DNA from: Herbidospora mongoliensis
GTDB lineage: Bacteria; Actinomycetota; Actinomycetes; Streptosporangiales; Streptosporangiaceae
DNA: 64,000 bases
Assembly: GCF_001570545.1 (NCBI RefSeq)
Contig: NZ_BBXD01000008.1
Coordinates: 372,001-436,000, forward strand
Direction: 5' to 3'
Every line of letters starts with the position of its first letter. The stretch's first letter is position 1. A program made the translations under genes and the position numbers. The notes under the pieces were generated by a model. That model ran no database searches. It was given only the letters and a program-made list of their open reading frames with translations, and was not told the DNA's origin. This document shows, piece after piece, positions 17,190 to 24,872 of this stretch.

Positions 17190-18332
17190 CTATGAAAGGA
17201 AGTCGAGCAGGATCTGACGGCTGTGCTGGGCAGGGAGACTGCCGTAGGCGTCGTCGGGGGAGTGCTCGGCGAACGGGAGGATCTTCGTGGTCACCGGGAC
17301 GCCGTTCTCGCTGAGCAGGTGGGCGAAGGCGGTGACGTCCTGAGGGCGGGCGCTGCGGTCGCGGTCGCCCACGACCAGGAGGGTCGGCATGAGGCCCGGC
17401 TTCACGTACGTCTTCGGTGAGACCTCGCGGTAGCGGTCCGGGAACTCGTCGGGGCTGCCGCCGGTGTAGAGACGGGCGGCGTTGCGGCTGCCCGTCACGT
17501 CGCGGGTCCACATCGCGGTCACGTCGGTCACGGGGTAGAAGCCGACCACGCTCGCCGGAGGCGGCGGTGTCTCGCCGCAGCTCGACCCGATCTCACCTGC
17601 CCGCAGGCGGTAGGCCGCGTTCAGGGCCAGGCCGCCGCCGGCCGACATGCCGCCGAGCGACAGTCGGTCGGGGTCGAGGTGGAAGCGGGTGGCGTTGGCG
17701 CGGGTCCAGGCCAGGGCGCAGACGAAGTCCTGTGGCGCCCTGTCCCAGGTGGGGGCGCCGGGGGCGGACAGGCGGTAGTCGACGGCGATGGCGGCCACGC
17801 CGTGGTCGGCCAGCCAGCGGCCGGTGCCGCGCAGGTCGCCCCGGTCGAAGGTCTGGAAGCCGCCCGCGTGGGCCAGCACGATGGCGGGCGCCCGGGAAAC
17901 TCCGCGCGGCAGGTAGACGTCGGCCTTGAGGTCGCCGCCGAACGTCTCGGTGATGTCGGGCCGCACGTCGGGGTAGGCGAACTCGGTGAACATCTCCGTC
18001 CAGTGGACGTCGGTGCCGGCCGCGTAGGCCGCCTTGCCCTGGATGCCGGACACGACGACCGCTCCGGCCGTCGACACGGCGGTGATCACTGTCAGGACGC
18101 GGCCCCAGCGCCGCAGGCCCAAGCGCCGGGCCAGCAGGCCGAGCAGCAGACCGGCCAGGCCGATCAGGGCGACGTGCAGAGGATATTGGCCGGTCAGGAC
18201 CGGGCCGATGATGCCGGCCTTCGGGATCGCCGGGACGTAGGCGCCCAGCACGAGCGCGCCGGCCAGGAAAGCGAGCAGCGAGGCCACCAGGGCGATCAGG
18301 ATTTTGGGCATGGCGAACAGAACTCTTGTCAT
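17190..18332 (-). CDS. Alpha/beta hydrolase with N-terminal membrane region
   Basis: A 380-residue protein. Residues 1-110 contain about three hydrophobic membrane segments. The catalytic domain that follows has the HSL/esterase style: AIVLAHAGGFQTFDRGDLRG (oxyanion-hole HxGG-like), nucleophile Ser in LSLGGMSAGGGLALN, an acid in VGDRDRSARPQDV and His in LPFAEHSPDDAYG. It probably hydrolyses an ester at the outer membrane face or in the cytoplasm near the membrane. It lies upstream-facing next to a LuxR-type two-component system, 11 bases from the response regulator stop, and may be in that operon (last gene). Substrate unknown. Confidence 0.82.
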   Translation of the reverse strand: MTRVLFAMPKILIALVASLLAFLAGALVLGAYVPAIPKAGIIGPVLTGQYPLHVALIGLAGLLLGLLARRLGLRRWGRVLTVITAVSTAGAVVVSGIQGKAAYAAGTDVHWTEMFTEFAYPDVRPDITETFGGDLKADVYLPRGVSRAPAIVLAHAGGFQTFDRGDLRGTGRWLADHGVAAIAVDYRLSAPGAPTWDRAPQDFVCALAWTRANATRFHLDPDRLSLGGMSAGGGLALNAAYRLRAGEIGSSCGETPPPPASVVGFYPVTDVTAMWTRDVTGSRNAARLYTGGSPDEFPDRYREVSPKTYVKPGLMPTLLVVGDRDRSARPQDVTAFAHLLSENGVPVTTKILPFAEHSPDDAYGSLPAQHSRQILLDFLS

Positions 18333-18343
18333 CAGGGGGTTCC

Positions 18344-19012
18344 TCAGAAGGTCATCCGGCCGGGGGTGACCAGGCCGGTCTCGTACGCGAAGACGGCCGC
18401 CTGGGTGCGGTCGCGCAGGTGGAGCTTGGACAGGATGCGGCCGACGTGAGACTTCACGGTCTGCTCGGCCACGTGGATGGCGGTGGCGATCTCGGTGTTG
18501 GACAGGCCCTGGGCGACCAGGACCAGCACCTCGGTCTCCCGTTCGGTCAGGTCCCTGATCCGCTCGGTCACGTCGGGGAGCGACGGGCCGCCCTGGCGGG
18601 CGAACTGGGTGATCAGGCGCCGGGTCACGGCGGGGGCGAGCAGCGCGTCACCGGCGGCGACCACTCTGATCGCCTCGGCGAGCTGGCCGCCGGAGGCGTC
18701 CTTCAGCAGGAAGCCGCTGGCGCCGGCGCGGAGCGCCTCGTAGACGTATTCGTCCAGGTCGAACGTGGTGAGGATGAGCACGCGGGCCGGGAGGGTACGG
18801 GTGATCTCCCGGGTGGCCTCGATGCCGTTCATCTCGGGCATCCGGATGTCCATCACGATCACGTCGGGTTCCAGCGCGGCGGCCTTCGACACGGCGTCGG
18901 CGCCGTTCACGGCCGTGCCGACGACCTCGATCCCCGGCTGGACGCCGAGCAGGATCGAGAAGCCCTCCCGGACCATGGCCTGGTCGTCGGCGATGAGCAC
19001 GCGGATGGTCAT
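18344..19012 (-). CDS. Response regulator, NarL/LuxR family
   Basis: A 222-residue regulator. The receiver domain has the acidic pair in IADDQAM, the phospho-Asp in DVIVMDIRMPEMNG, Thr in LILTTFD and Lys in FLLKDAS. A LuxR-type HTH follows (LTERETEVLVLVAQGLSNTE then EQTVKSHVGRILSKLHLRDR). Its start overlaps the stop of the kinase encoded upstream (19009). It is phosphorylated by that kinase and controls unknown genes, possibly the adjacent esterase. Confidence 0.93.
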   Translation of the reverse strand: MTIRVLIADDQAMVREGFSILLGVQPGIEVVGTAVNGADAVSKAAALEPDVIVMDIRMPEMNGIEATREITRTLPARVLILTTFDLDEYVYEALRAGASGFLLKDASGGQLAEAIRVVAAGDALLAPAVTRRLITQFARQGGPSLPDVTERIRDLTERETEVLVLVAQGLSNTEIATAIHVAEQTVKSHVGRILSKLHLRDRTQAAVFAYETGLVTPGRMTF

Positions 19013-20025
19013 GACGTCTCCGTGATGGGCAGTACGGCGCTGACGGCGTAGCCGCCCTCGCCGGTGGGTCCGTTGGTGAGGGTGCCGCCCAGCATGGCGG
19101 CGCGTTCCCGCATGCCCAGGATGCCGTGCCCGGCACTGGGCGAGGGTTTCCGCACCTCCGCGGGCGCGGTGTTCGTGACGTCGATCCGGAGTTCGCCGCC
19201 GTCGAGGACGACCCGCACGTGGACGGTCGCCCCGGGTGCGTGCCGCATCGTGTTGGTCAGCGCCTCTTGAATGATCCGGTACGCGTTCAGACCCACCCCG
19301 GGTGGCAGGCTGCCCAGATCGCCGGAGGTCTCGGCGTCGTCCACCAGCCGGTCGAGGTCGGCCAGCGTGGGCTGGGGGTCGTGAGAAGGTTCGGCCCGGA
19401 GGACGCCGAGCAGGCGGCGCAGCTCACTGAGGCCCTCCAGCGCGGTCGCGCGGATCGTGGCGAACGTCTCGGTCAGCTCGGGCGGCGGGTCGCTCACCCG
19501 ATAGGGCCCCGCGTCGGCCTGGATCGAGATCACCGACATGTGGTGGGCGACCACGTCGTGGAGCTCGCGGGCGATCCGGGTCCGCTCTTCGAGAATGGCC
19601 CGCTGTCCGCGCTCCTCGTTCAGTTCGGCCTGGGCCTCCTGGCGGCTGCGGACGAGCCACCCCGCCACCCCGGACCCGGCCACTGCGGCCACGGCGACCG
19701 GGCCGCCGAAGATCGCCGGCAGTGCGCCGATAGCGCTGAACAGGGCCGTCTTCCTGTCATCGAGCCGCAGGGCCAGCAGGAACACGATCCCGGCCTGGAC
19801 GGTCCATCCGTACACCGCGTCGGTGGAGGTCGGCGGGTGGACCAGGTGCACCCCCACGAGCAGCGCGGTCGACGCCGCCCAGGCCGGGATCGGCCACCAC
19901 AGCGCCGCGACCAGCATCGCGGCGTGCACGATGGCTGTGACCTGGGCGAACTGGTCGTCGCCCGTCATGGCCAGCAGCACGGCGGCCACGACGACCGGTG
20001 CCCTGAGGAGCAGTCCGAACTTCAT
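19009..20025 (-). CDS. Sensor histidine kinase, HisKA_3 (NarX/DesK-like) family
   Basis: A 338-residue kinase. The ATG at 20025 (MKFGLLLRAP) is preferred over the TTG at 20034. The N-terminus holds several membrane segments and no obvious sensor domain. The phospho-acceptor His is in RTRIARELHDVVAHHMSV. The ATPase domain shows GLNAYRIIQEALTNTMRHAP and GHGILGMRERAAMLGG. It is paired with the response regulator at 18344 by a 4-base overlap. The signal is unknown. Confidence 0.92.
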   Translation of the reverse strand: MKFGLLLRAPVVVAAVLLAMTGDDQFAQVTAIVHAAMLVAALWWPIPAWAASTALLVGVHLVHPPTSTDAVYGWTVQAGIVFLLALRLDDRKTALFSAIGALPAIFGGPVAVAAVAGSGVAGWLVRSRQEAQAELNEERGQRAILEERTRIARELHDVVAHHMSVISIQADAGPYRVSDPPPELTETFATIRATALEGLSELRRLLGVLRAEPSHDPQPTLADLDRLVDDAETSGDLGSLPPGVGLNAYRIIQEALTNTMRHAPGATVHVRVVLDGGELRIDVTNTAPAEVRKPSPSAGHGILGMRERAAMLGGTLTNGPTGEGGYAVSAVLPITETS

Positions 20026-20127
20026 GCGTCCCAAGGTAGGAACCGGGGCGGCTGGTCCGCGTCACTCCCAGGTAGGGGTCGTGACGGTCACCCGCTGTCC
20101 GGAACCTGGGTACGGGAGGATGGGCGG

Positions 20128-20811
20128 ATGGCAGGAACGAAGGTCCTCGTCGTCGAGGACGACCCGGTGATCGGGGCCGAGCTGACCGAGGCCCTGGGGG
20201 TCAACGGCTACGCCCCGACGCTGGCCGTCGACGGGCGGACCGCCATCCTGGCGGCGGAGGAGTCGACGCCCGACCTGGTGCTGCTCGATCTCGGGCTGCC
20301 CGACCTCGACGGGGTGGTGGTGTGCCGGAAGGTACGGCTGCTCGCGCCCGAGGCGGTGATCGTCGTGCTGACCGCACGGACCGAGGAACTCGACGTGGTG
20401 GTCGCCCTCGACGCCGGGGCCGACGACTATCTGACGAAGCCGTTCCGGCTGGCGGAACTGATGGCCCGGCTGCGGGCGCATCTGCGGCGGCAGGCGGTGG
20501 TCGCCCCCGGACGCGCGCTGTCGGTCGGCGGGCTGCGGCTCGACGTGGCGGCCCGGCGCGCCTATCTGGACGGCGTCGAACTGTCGCTCCGGCCCAAGGA
20601 GTTCGACCTGCTCGCGGTGCTGGCCGGGCAGCCGGGCGAGGTCGTGACACGCGAGGAGCTGATGGACCGGGTGTGGGACGAGAACTGGTTCGGCTCGACG
20701 AAGACGCTCGACGTGCACGTGTTCGCGCTACGCCGCAAGCTGGAGGAACCCGGCGGCCAGGCGCCCCGGATCACGACGGTGCGGGGGCGCGGCTACCGGA
20801 TGGAGGCCTGA
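20128..20811 (+). CDS. Response regulator, OmpR/PhoB family
   Basis: A 227-residue regulator with GGGAGG 8 bases before the ATG. The receiver has VVEDDPVIG, phospho-Asp in LVLLDLGLPDLDG, Thr in VVLTART and Lys in DYLTKPF. The C-terminal winged helix has LSLRPKEFDLLAVLAGQPGE and TTVRGRGYRM. The last 10 codons are part of a 35-base tandem duplication. The likely partner kinase is encoded at 20963-22186 on the opposite strand, tail to tail, instead of in the usual operon. Confidence 0.92.
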   Translation: MAGTKVLVVEDDPVIGAELTEALGVNGYAPTLAVDGRTAILAAEESTPDLVLLDLGLPDLDGVVVCRKVRLLAPEAVIVVLTARTEELDVVVALDAGADDYLTKPFRLAELMARLRAHLRRQAVVAPGRALSVGGLRLDVAARRAYLDGVELSLRPKEFDLLAVLAGQPGEVVTREELMDRVWDENWFGSTKTLDVHVFALRRKLEEPGGQAPRITTVRGRGYRMEA

Positions 20812-20861
20812 TCGATCCGTGGCGAGGCTGCCGGATGGACGCCTGATCGATCCGTGGCGAG
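20792..20861. repeat. 35-base tandem duplication over the 3' end of the OmpR-type regulator
   Basis: Copies at 20792-20826 and 20827-20861 differ at two positions. Copy one holds the last codons (GYRMEA) and the TGA; copy two repeats codons and stop out of use. It looks like a recent slippage or duplication event. Confidence 0.85.
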
Positions 20862-20962
20862 GACCGGGTCGGGCGGCTGTCGCCGCCCGAAATTTCGGCA
20901 TATCGGATCGAAGCCTGACCTGGCTGTCCGCGTTGGCCCCGCGCTCTGGTGAGAGGCTGAGC

Positions 20963-22186
20963 TCAGCGGCTCGGTAGCAGGAGGCTGAAGGTCGGAGGGC
21001 GTTCGCGCCGGAGGATCAGCCGGCCGCCTTCCGCCTCGGCCAGTGAGCGTGCCAGGCCCAGGCCGATGCCGTGCCCGTCGCGGGGGATCCGGCCGAAGAC
21101 GTCGCGCTCCTCGGTCACGCCTTCGCCCTGGTCGGAGACGTCGATGGAGATCCCCGCGCCGATGTCGGCCACGGTCAGGGTGATCTCGCCGGCGCCGTGC
21201 CGCCGGGCGTTGTCGAGCAGCACGAGGAGGATCTGGCGGACCGCCGCCGTCGAGAACGTCACCTCCGGGAGGTCGTCGTCGACGCGGATGGTCACCTCCC
21301 AGTCGGCGCGGATCTCCGCGAGCAGGACCGGCAGGTCGAGCGGGGCGCGGCCGGTGTCGCGGGAGAGGGTCACCAGGTCCTCGATGATGGTCTGCAGCCG
21401 CTCCGCCCTGGCGAGCGCGCTGGCGATCTTCTCAGGTGACGGCCGGTCGACGGCCGATTCCAGCCCCAGCATCAGACCGGTCACCCCGGTCCTGAGCTGG
21501 TGTGACACCTCGCCGCTGAACGCCCGCTCCCGGGCCAGCACCTCTCCGAGCCGCCTCGCGGTGGCCGCTAGGGCCTCGCCCGCCTGGTCGACCTCCAGGA
21601 CCCCCGATTTCGGGGCCCGTACGGTGAAATCACCGTCGCCCAGCGCCTGCGCGGCGCCGGTGAGCCGTTCGAGGGGGATCGCCAGCCGCCGCGACAGATA
21701 GATCGCCACAGCCGCCCCGACGCCGAGCGCGACCACCGCGAGGATCGCGATGAGCTGCCAGGCCTCGTACACCTCTTCGGTGATCTCCTCGTAGGGCGTG
21801 GCCACCCGGACGACGCCCGTCCCGGACGGGATCGGCGCGGCCGCCGCGTAGTCGGGGCCCTCCTCGCCCTGGTGGGGCAGGCCGTCGCGGGTGAGGGCGG
21901 CGACTGCGGAGGTGGCCGGGCCGGCGCCCGCCTGGAGCTTGCCCTCTTTGGTGTAGATGCCGATGAGGATGTCATCGTCGTCCGCCTGGGGCAGCGCCGT
22001 AGGGTCGTCGCGGAGGGCGGCGGCGTGGCGGGAGGCGCTGCGGGCCAGTTCCGAGGCCGTCCGGTCGTGGTAGCGGTCGTTCGTCAGCACCGCCAGCGGC
22101 ACCGCGAACAGCACCACCGCGAGGGCGGTGACCCCCAGGATCGCGGCCAGGGCGCGCTGACGCAGCGGGGTGCCTTCCGGGGTCAT
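20963..22186 (-). CDS. Sensor histidine kinase with HAMP domain
   Basis: A 407-residue kinase. The ATG at 22186 (MTPEGTPLRQRA) precedes the first membrane segment (LAAILGVTALAVVLFAVPLA). An extracytoplasmic region of about 110 residues and a second membrane segment (LIAILAVVALGVGAAVAIYL) lead into HAMP (LAIPLERLTGAAQALGDGDF). The phospho-acceptor is in FSGEVSHQLRTGVTG, the N box in LVLLDNARRHG and the G box in DGHGIGLGLARSLAEAEGG. It is the only partner in reach for the OmpR-type regulator at 20128, transcribed convergently. The divergent PAP2 gene may be a target. Confidence 0.9.
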   Translation of the reverse strand: MTPEGTPLRQRALAAILGVTALAVVLFAVPLAVLTNDRYHDRTASELARSASRHAAALRDDPTALPQADDDDILIGIYTKEGKLQAGAGPATSAVAALTRDGLPHQGEEGPDYAAAAPIPSGTGVVRVATPYEEITEEVYEAWQLIAILAVVALGVGAAVAIYLSRRLAIPLERLTGAAQALGDGDFTVRAPKSGVLEVDQAGEALAATARRLGEVLARERAFSGEVSHQLRTGVTGLMLGLESAVDRPSPEKIASALARAERLQTIIEDLVTLSRDTGRAPLDLPVLLAEIRADWEVTIRVDDDLPEVTFSTAAVRQILLVLLDNARRHGAGEITLTVADIGAGISIDVSDQGEGVTEERDVFGRIPRDGHGIGLGLARSLAEAEGGRLILRRERPPTFSLLLPSR

Positions 22187-22275
22187 GTCCCTATCGTCCC
22201 TTGTTGAAGGTGAACTCCCGGTTAACCCAACCCTCATCGGGCGCTGACCAGGTGGTCCTTAGCGTAAGTCTGATG

Positions 22276-22926
22276 ATGAGGCTTGTGGTGGGGGTTCCCC
22301 TGCTGGTTCTCGTGACGGTGCTGGGATTCGCCGCCGAGATGCCCGGCTGGACCTCTGCCGACTGGGCGGTGGCCCAGGTCGTACAGGACGGAAGAAACCC
22401 TGTTCTGACCGGGATCGCGCTGCTGCTCAGGCTCGGGTTCGGCACCGAGGCGGGAGTCGTCATCTCCCTGGGCCTGGCGGTGTTCGCGCTGGTCGTGCGG
22501 ACATCCGAGGCGGTGAAGGCGCTCATGGTGGTGCTCGCGGGGTGGGGGGCCGGGGCGCTGCTCAAGATCACGGTGGATCGGCCCCGCCCGCCGGTCGCGC
22601 ACTCGATGCTGGGCGACCTGGGCGCCATGAGTTTCCCGTCGGGCCACGTGTGCCTGACGGCCGCCGTCGCCGTGGCGGCCTGGGTGCTGGTCCGGCGGCG
22701 CTGGGTGGTCGTGGTGGGGGTGCTGGTCGTGGCGGGTCAGATGCTCGCGCGCGTCTATCTCGGGGTGCACTATCCGACCGACGTGCTCGCCGCGCTCATC
22801 GTGGTCGCCGGGACGTCGCTCATCGTGCTGGCGGGCGGACTCCGACCGGCCGGAGATCGCCATCCCGCCGCGTCCCCGCTGAAGGGGGTCAGTCCGGGGC
22901 GTCTCGTCAGACCGCCCGGGACCTGA
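22276..22926 (+). CDS. PAP2 family phosphatase, membrane bound
   Basis: A 216-residue protein with five to six membrane segments. It has all three PAP2 signature motifs: KITVDRPRPP, FPSGHVCLTA and ARVYLGVHYPTDVLAA, the last containing the catalytic His. ATG 22273 and ATG 22276 are adjacent and equivalent choices. It likely dephosphorylates a lipid phosphate such as undecaprenyl pyrophosphate or phosphatidate at the outer face of the membrane. It is divergent from the HAMP kinase and could be part of its response. Confidence 0.88.
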   Translation: MRLVVGVPLLVLVTVLGFAAEMPGWTSADWAVAQVVQDGRNPVLTGIALLLRLGFGTEAGVVISLGLAVFALVVRTSEAVKALMVVLAGWGAGALLKITVDRPRPPVAHSMLGDLGAMSFPSGHVCLTAAVAVAAWVLVRRRWVVVVGVLVVAGQMLARVYLGVHYPTDVLAALIVVAGTSLIVLAGGLRPAGDRHPAASPLKGVSPGRLVRPPGT

Positions 22927-22929
22927 CGA

Positions 22930-22958
22930 CGAAGGCCCGGCTCCCGGCCGGGCCTTCG
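22930..22958. terminator. Bidirectional hairpin terminator
   Basis: CGAAGGCCCGGC (22930-22941) pairs perfectly with GCCGGGCCTTCG (22947-22958) around a 5-base loop. It lies between the convergent PAP2 and DoxX genes and can end both transcripts. Confidence 0.85.
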
Positions 22959-22973
22959 GCATGTCGTGGGTTG

Positions 22974-23348
22974 TTACAGCGGGTACGGCCCGAAGCGCCC
23001 CCACGCCACGAACGCCGTCAGCAGCAGCAGCACGAGCGCCGGGATGGCCCCCGGGATCTCGTTGCGTCGCACGTGGGTGATCACCGCGCCCACCATCGTG
23101 ATGGCCAGGCCGGTCGCCGCGATGGGGACGAGGATCGGTGCGATCCCGGTCACGCCCGGCAGGACGAGGCCGAGCCCGCCCAGTGCCTCGACGGCGCCGA
23201 TCGCCTTGACCTGGTTCGCGGAGAAGTCCTCGGTCCAGGCGAGGCCCGACTTGGCGAGTTCTTCCTTGGGACGGCCGATTTTCATCGCGCCGGCGCCGAT
23301 GAAGGCAAGGGCGAGGATCGCTGAGACGACCCAGAGGACTGTGTTCAT
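22974..23348 (-). CDS. DoxX family membrane protein
   Basis: A 124-residue protein with four membrane segments. The start (MNTVLWVVSAILALAFIGAG) followed by AMKIGRPKEELAKSGLAW is the DoxX pattern. The rest contains VEALGGLGLVLPG. DoxX proteins occur in quinone, thiol and peroxide stress loci (MhqP in Bacillus is one). It is divergent from a MarR gene with two similar palindromes between them, so it is likely repressed by that MarR protein and released by electrophiles. The exact biochemical role is unresolved. Confidence 0.85.
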   Translation of the reverse strand: MNTVLWVVSAILALAFIGAGAMKIGRPKEELAKSGLAWTEDFSANQVKAIGAVEALGGLGLVLPGVTGIAPILVPIAATGLAITMVGAVITHVRRNEIPGAIPALVLLLLTAFVAWGRFGPYPL

Positions 23349-23364
23349 GGGGGTTCCTTCGTGA

Positions 23365-23416
23365 CTTGAAGATTCAAGCGCAACCTAACCCTCATTTACT
23401 TGAAGCGTCAAGTAAA
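23365..23416. promoter_or_regulatory. Two MarR-type operators between doxX and marR genes
   Basis: CTTGAA and TTCAAG separated by 2 bases (23365-23378) form the first palindrome. TTTACTTGA (23395-23403) and TCAAGTAAA (23408-23416) form a perfect second one, 10 bases before the marR start. Both share the CTTGA core. Regulation of both divergent transcripts by the MarR protein is expected. Confidence 0.75.
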
Positions 23417-23425
23417 GTGAATCCC

Positions 23426-23902
23426 ATGGAAGACCAGCCGCGGTGGCTCACCGACGAGGAGATGGAGGCCTGGCTCGCCCTGGTCAGCATGCTGATCAAG
23501 CTCCCCCAGGCCCTCGACGGCCAGCTCCAGCGCGACGCCGGGATCAGCCACTTCGAATACCAGGTGCTCGCAGGCCTCTCGATGAGCGCCGGCCGCACCA
23601 TCCGGATGAGCGAGCTGGCCCAGCTCGCCGACGGCTCGCTCTCGCGGCTCTCCCACGTCGTCAGCCGCCTGGAGAAACGCGGCTGGGTGCGGCGGTGCAC
23701 CGACCCGGACGACGGGCGCTACACGCTGGCGGTGCTGACCGACGACGGCTGGCAGAAGGTCGTCGAGACGGCCCCCGGCCACGTGGCGACCGTCCGCGAA
23801 TGCGTCATCGAGCCTCTCACCAAAGCGCAGATCCGCCAGCTGCGCGACATCGGCCGCCGGATCACCGACGCCGCGGACCCCGGCGGCACCTGCCCCGGCT
23901 GA
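23426..23902 (+). CDS. MarR family transcriptional regulator (MhqR-like context)
   Basis: A 158-residue winged-helix regulator. The ATG at 23426 follows the operator. ISHFEYQVLAGLSMSAGRTI is the start of the DNA-binding domain. LADGSLSRLSHVVSRLEKRG is the recognition helix and WVRRCTDPDDGRYTLAVLTD the wing with the conserved DxR. There is one Cys in the wing (RRCTDPDD) and one in the C-terminal helix (RECVIEPL), which could sense electrophiles. It is directly followed by a ring-cleaving dioxygenase gene with 9 bases between, so it likely autoregulates the operon. Confidence 0.9.
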   Translation: MEDQPRWLTDEEMEAWLALVSMLIKLPQALDGQLQRDAGISHFEYQVLAGLSMSAGRTIRMSELAQLADGSLSRLSHVVSRLEKRGWVRRCTDPDDGRYTLAVLTDDGWQKVVETAPGHVATVRECVIEPLTKAQIRQLRDIGRRITDAADPGGTCPG

Positions 23903-23911
23903 AGGAGCCCC

Positions 23912-24772
23912 ATGTCCATCTTCAACCCGGCCATCCCCGCCGGCGCCTATGACGAGTTCCTCGCCGAGAGTCTGGAAGCAGCCCGTACACACCGGGCTTG
24001 GACCCCCGCCGACGGCCCGCTGCCCGCGCTCTACCTCAGCCACGGCGCGCCGCCGCTGTTCGACGACGGCCCGTGGATCCGCGAACTGCACGCGTGGGCC
24101 CGCGCCCTGCCCAAGCCGGCCGGCATCCTGATCGTGTCGGCCCACTGGGAGACCGCGCCGGTGGCCCTGTCCGCGGCGGCGGCGAACACCCCGTTGGTGT
24201 ACGACTTCGGCGGCTTCCACCCCCGCTACTACGCCATGCGCTACCCCACCCCCGACGCCACCGCGCTGGCCTCCCGGGTCGAGGCGATGCTGCCCGAACC
24301 GGTGTTCCGGCACCCGAGCCGGGGGCTCGACCACGGCGCGTGGGTGCCGTTGATGGCGATGTATCCGCTGGGGGATGTGCCGGTCGTACAGATGAGCCTG
24401 CCGACCCAGAATCCCGCCAAGCTGCTCGACCTCGGCGCCAGGTTGGCGGAGCTCCGGGCCGAAGGGGTGCTGGTCATCGGGTCGGGGTTCATGACGCACG
24501 GGCTGCCGTTCATGACCCGCGAGATGATCAACGGGCAGGTGCCCGGCTGGTCGTCCGACTTCGACGCGTGGGCCGCCGACGCGCTGGCCAGGCAGGATGT
24601 CGACCTGCTTGCCGATTATCAGGCGAAGGCGCCGGGCATGCCCTACGCCCACCCGACCGCCGACCACTTCATCCCGCTGTTCGTGACCCTCGGCGCGGGC
24701 GGCTCCGCGGTGACGACCGTCATCGACGGTTACATGATCGGGTTCGCGCGGAGGTCGTTTCAGACGGACTGA
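23912..24772 (+). CDS. Class III extradiol ring-cleavage dioxygenase (LigB/DODA family)
   Basis: A 286-residue protein preceded by AAGGAG. The metal-binding residues of the YgiD/DODA family are visible: His in YLSHGAPPLF, His in VSAHWETAPVAL, the DFGGFHPRYYAMRYP block and His in GLDHGAWVPLMAMYP. It opens catechol-type rings next to a hydroxyl using Fe(II) or Zn(II). With MarR and DoxX next to it, it is best read as part of a catechol or quinone detoxification response rather than carbon catabolism. The natural substrate is unknown. Confidence 0.9.
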   Translation: MSIFNPAIPAGAYDEFLAESLEAARTHRAWTPADGPLPALYLSHGAPPLFDDGPWIRELHAWARALPKPAGILIVSAHWETAPVALSAAAANTPLVYDFGGFHPRYYAMRYPTPDATALASRVEAMLPEPVFRHPSRGLDHGAWVPLMAMYPLGDVPVVQMSLPTQNPAKLLDLGARLAELRAEGVLVIGSGFMTHGLPFMTREMINGQVPGWSSDFDAWAADALARQDVDLLADYQAKAPGMPYAHPTADHFIPLFVTLGAGGSAVTTVIDGYMIGFARRSFQTD

Positions 24773-24872
24773 AAGGCGGGTAGGGCCCAAGATCAGACGA
24801 GCCGAATTGCTCAGCGGGTTCCTTCTCATGCCAATTGTCACTAGCGACCCGTAAGGCCGGTGATGGCCCGGC

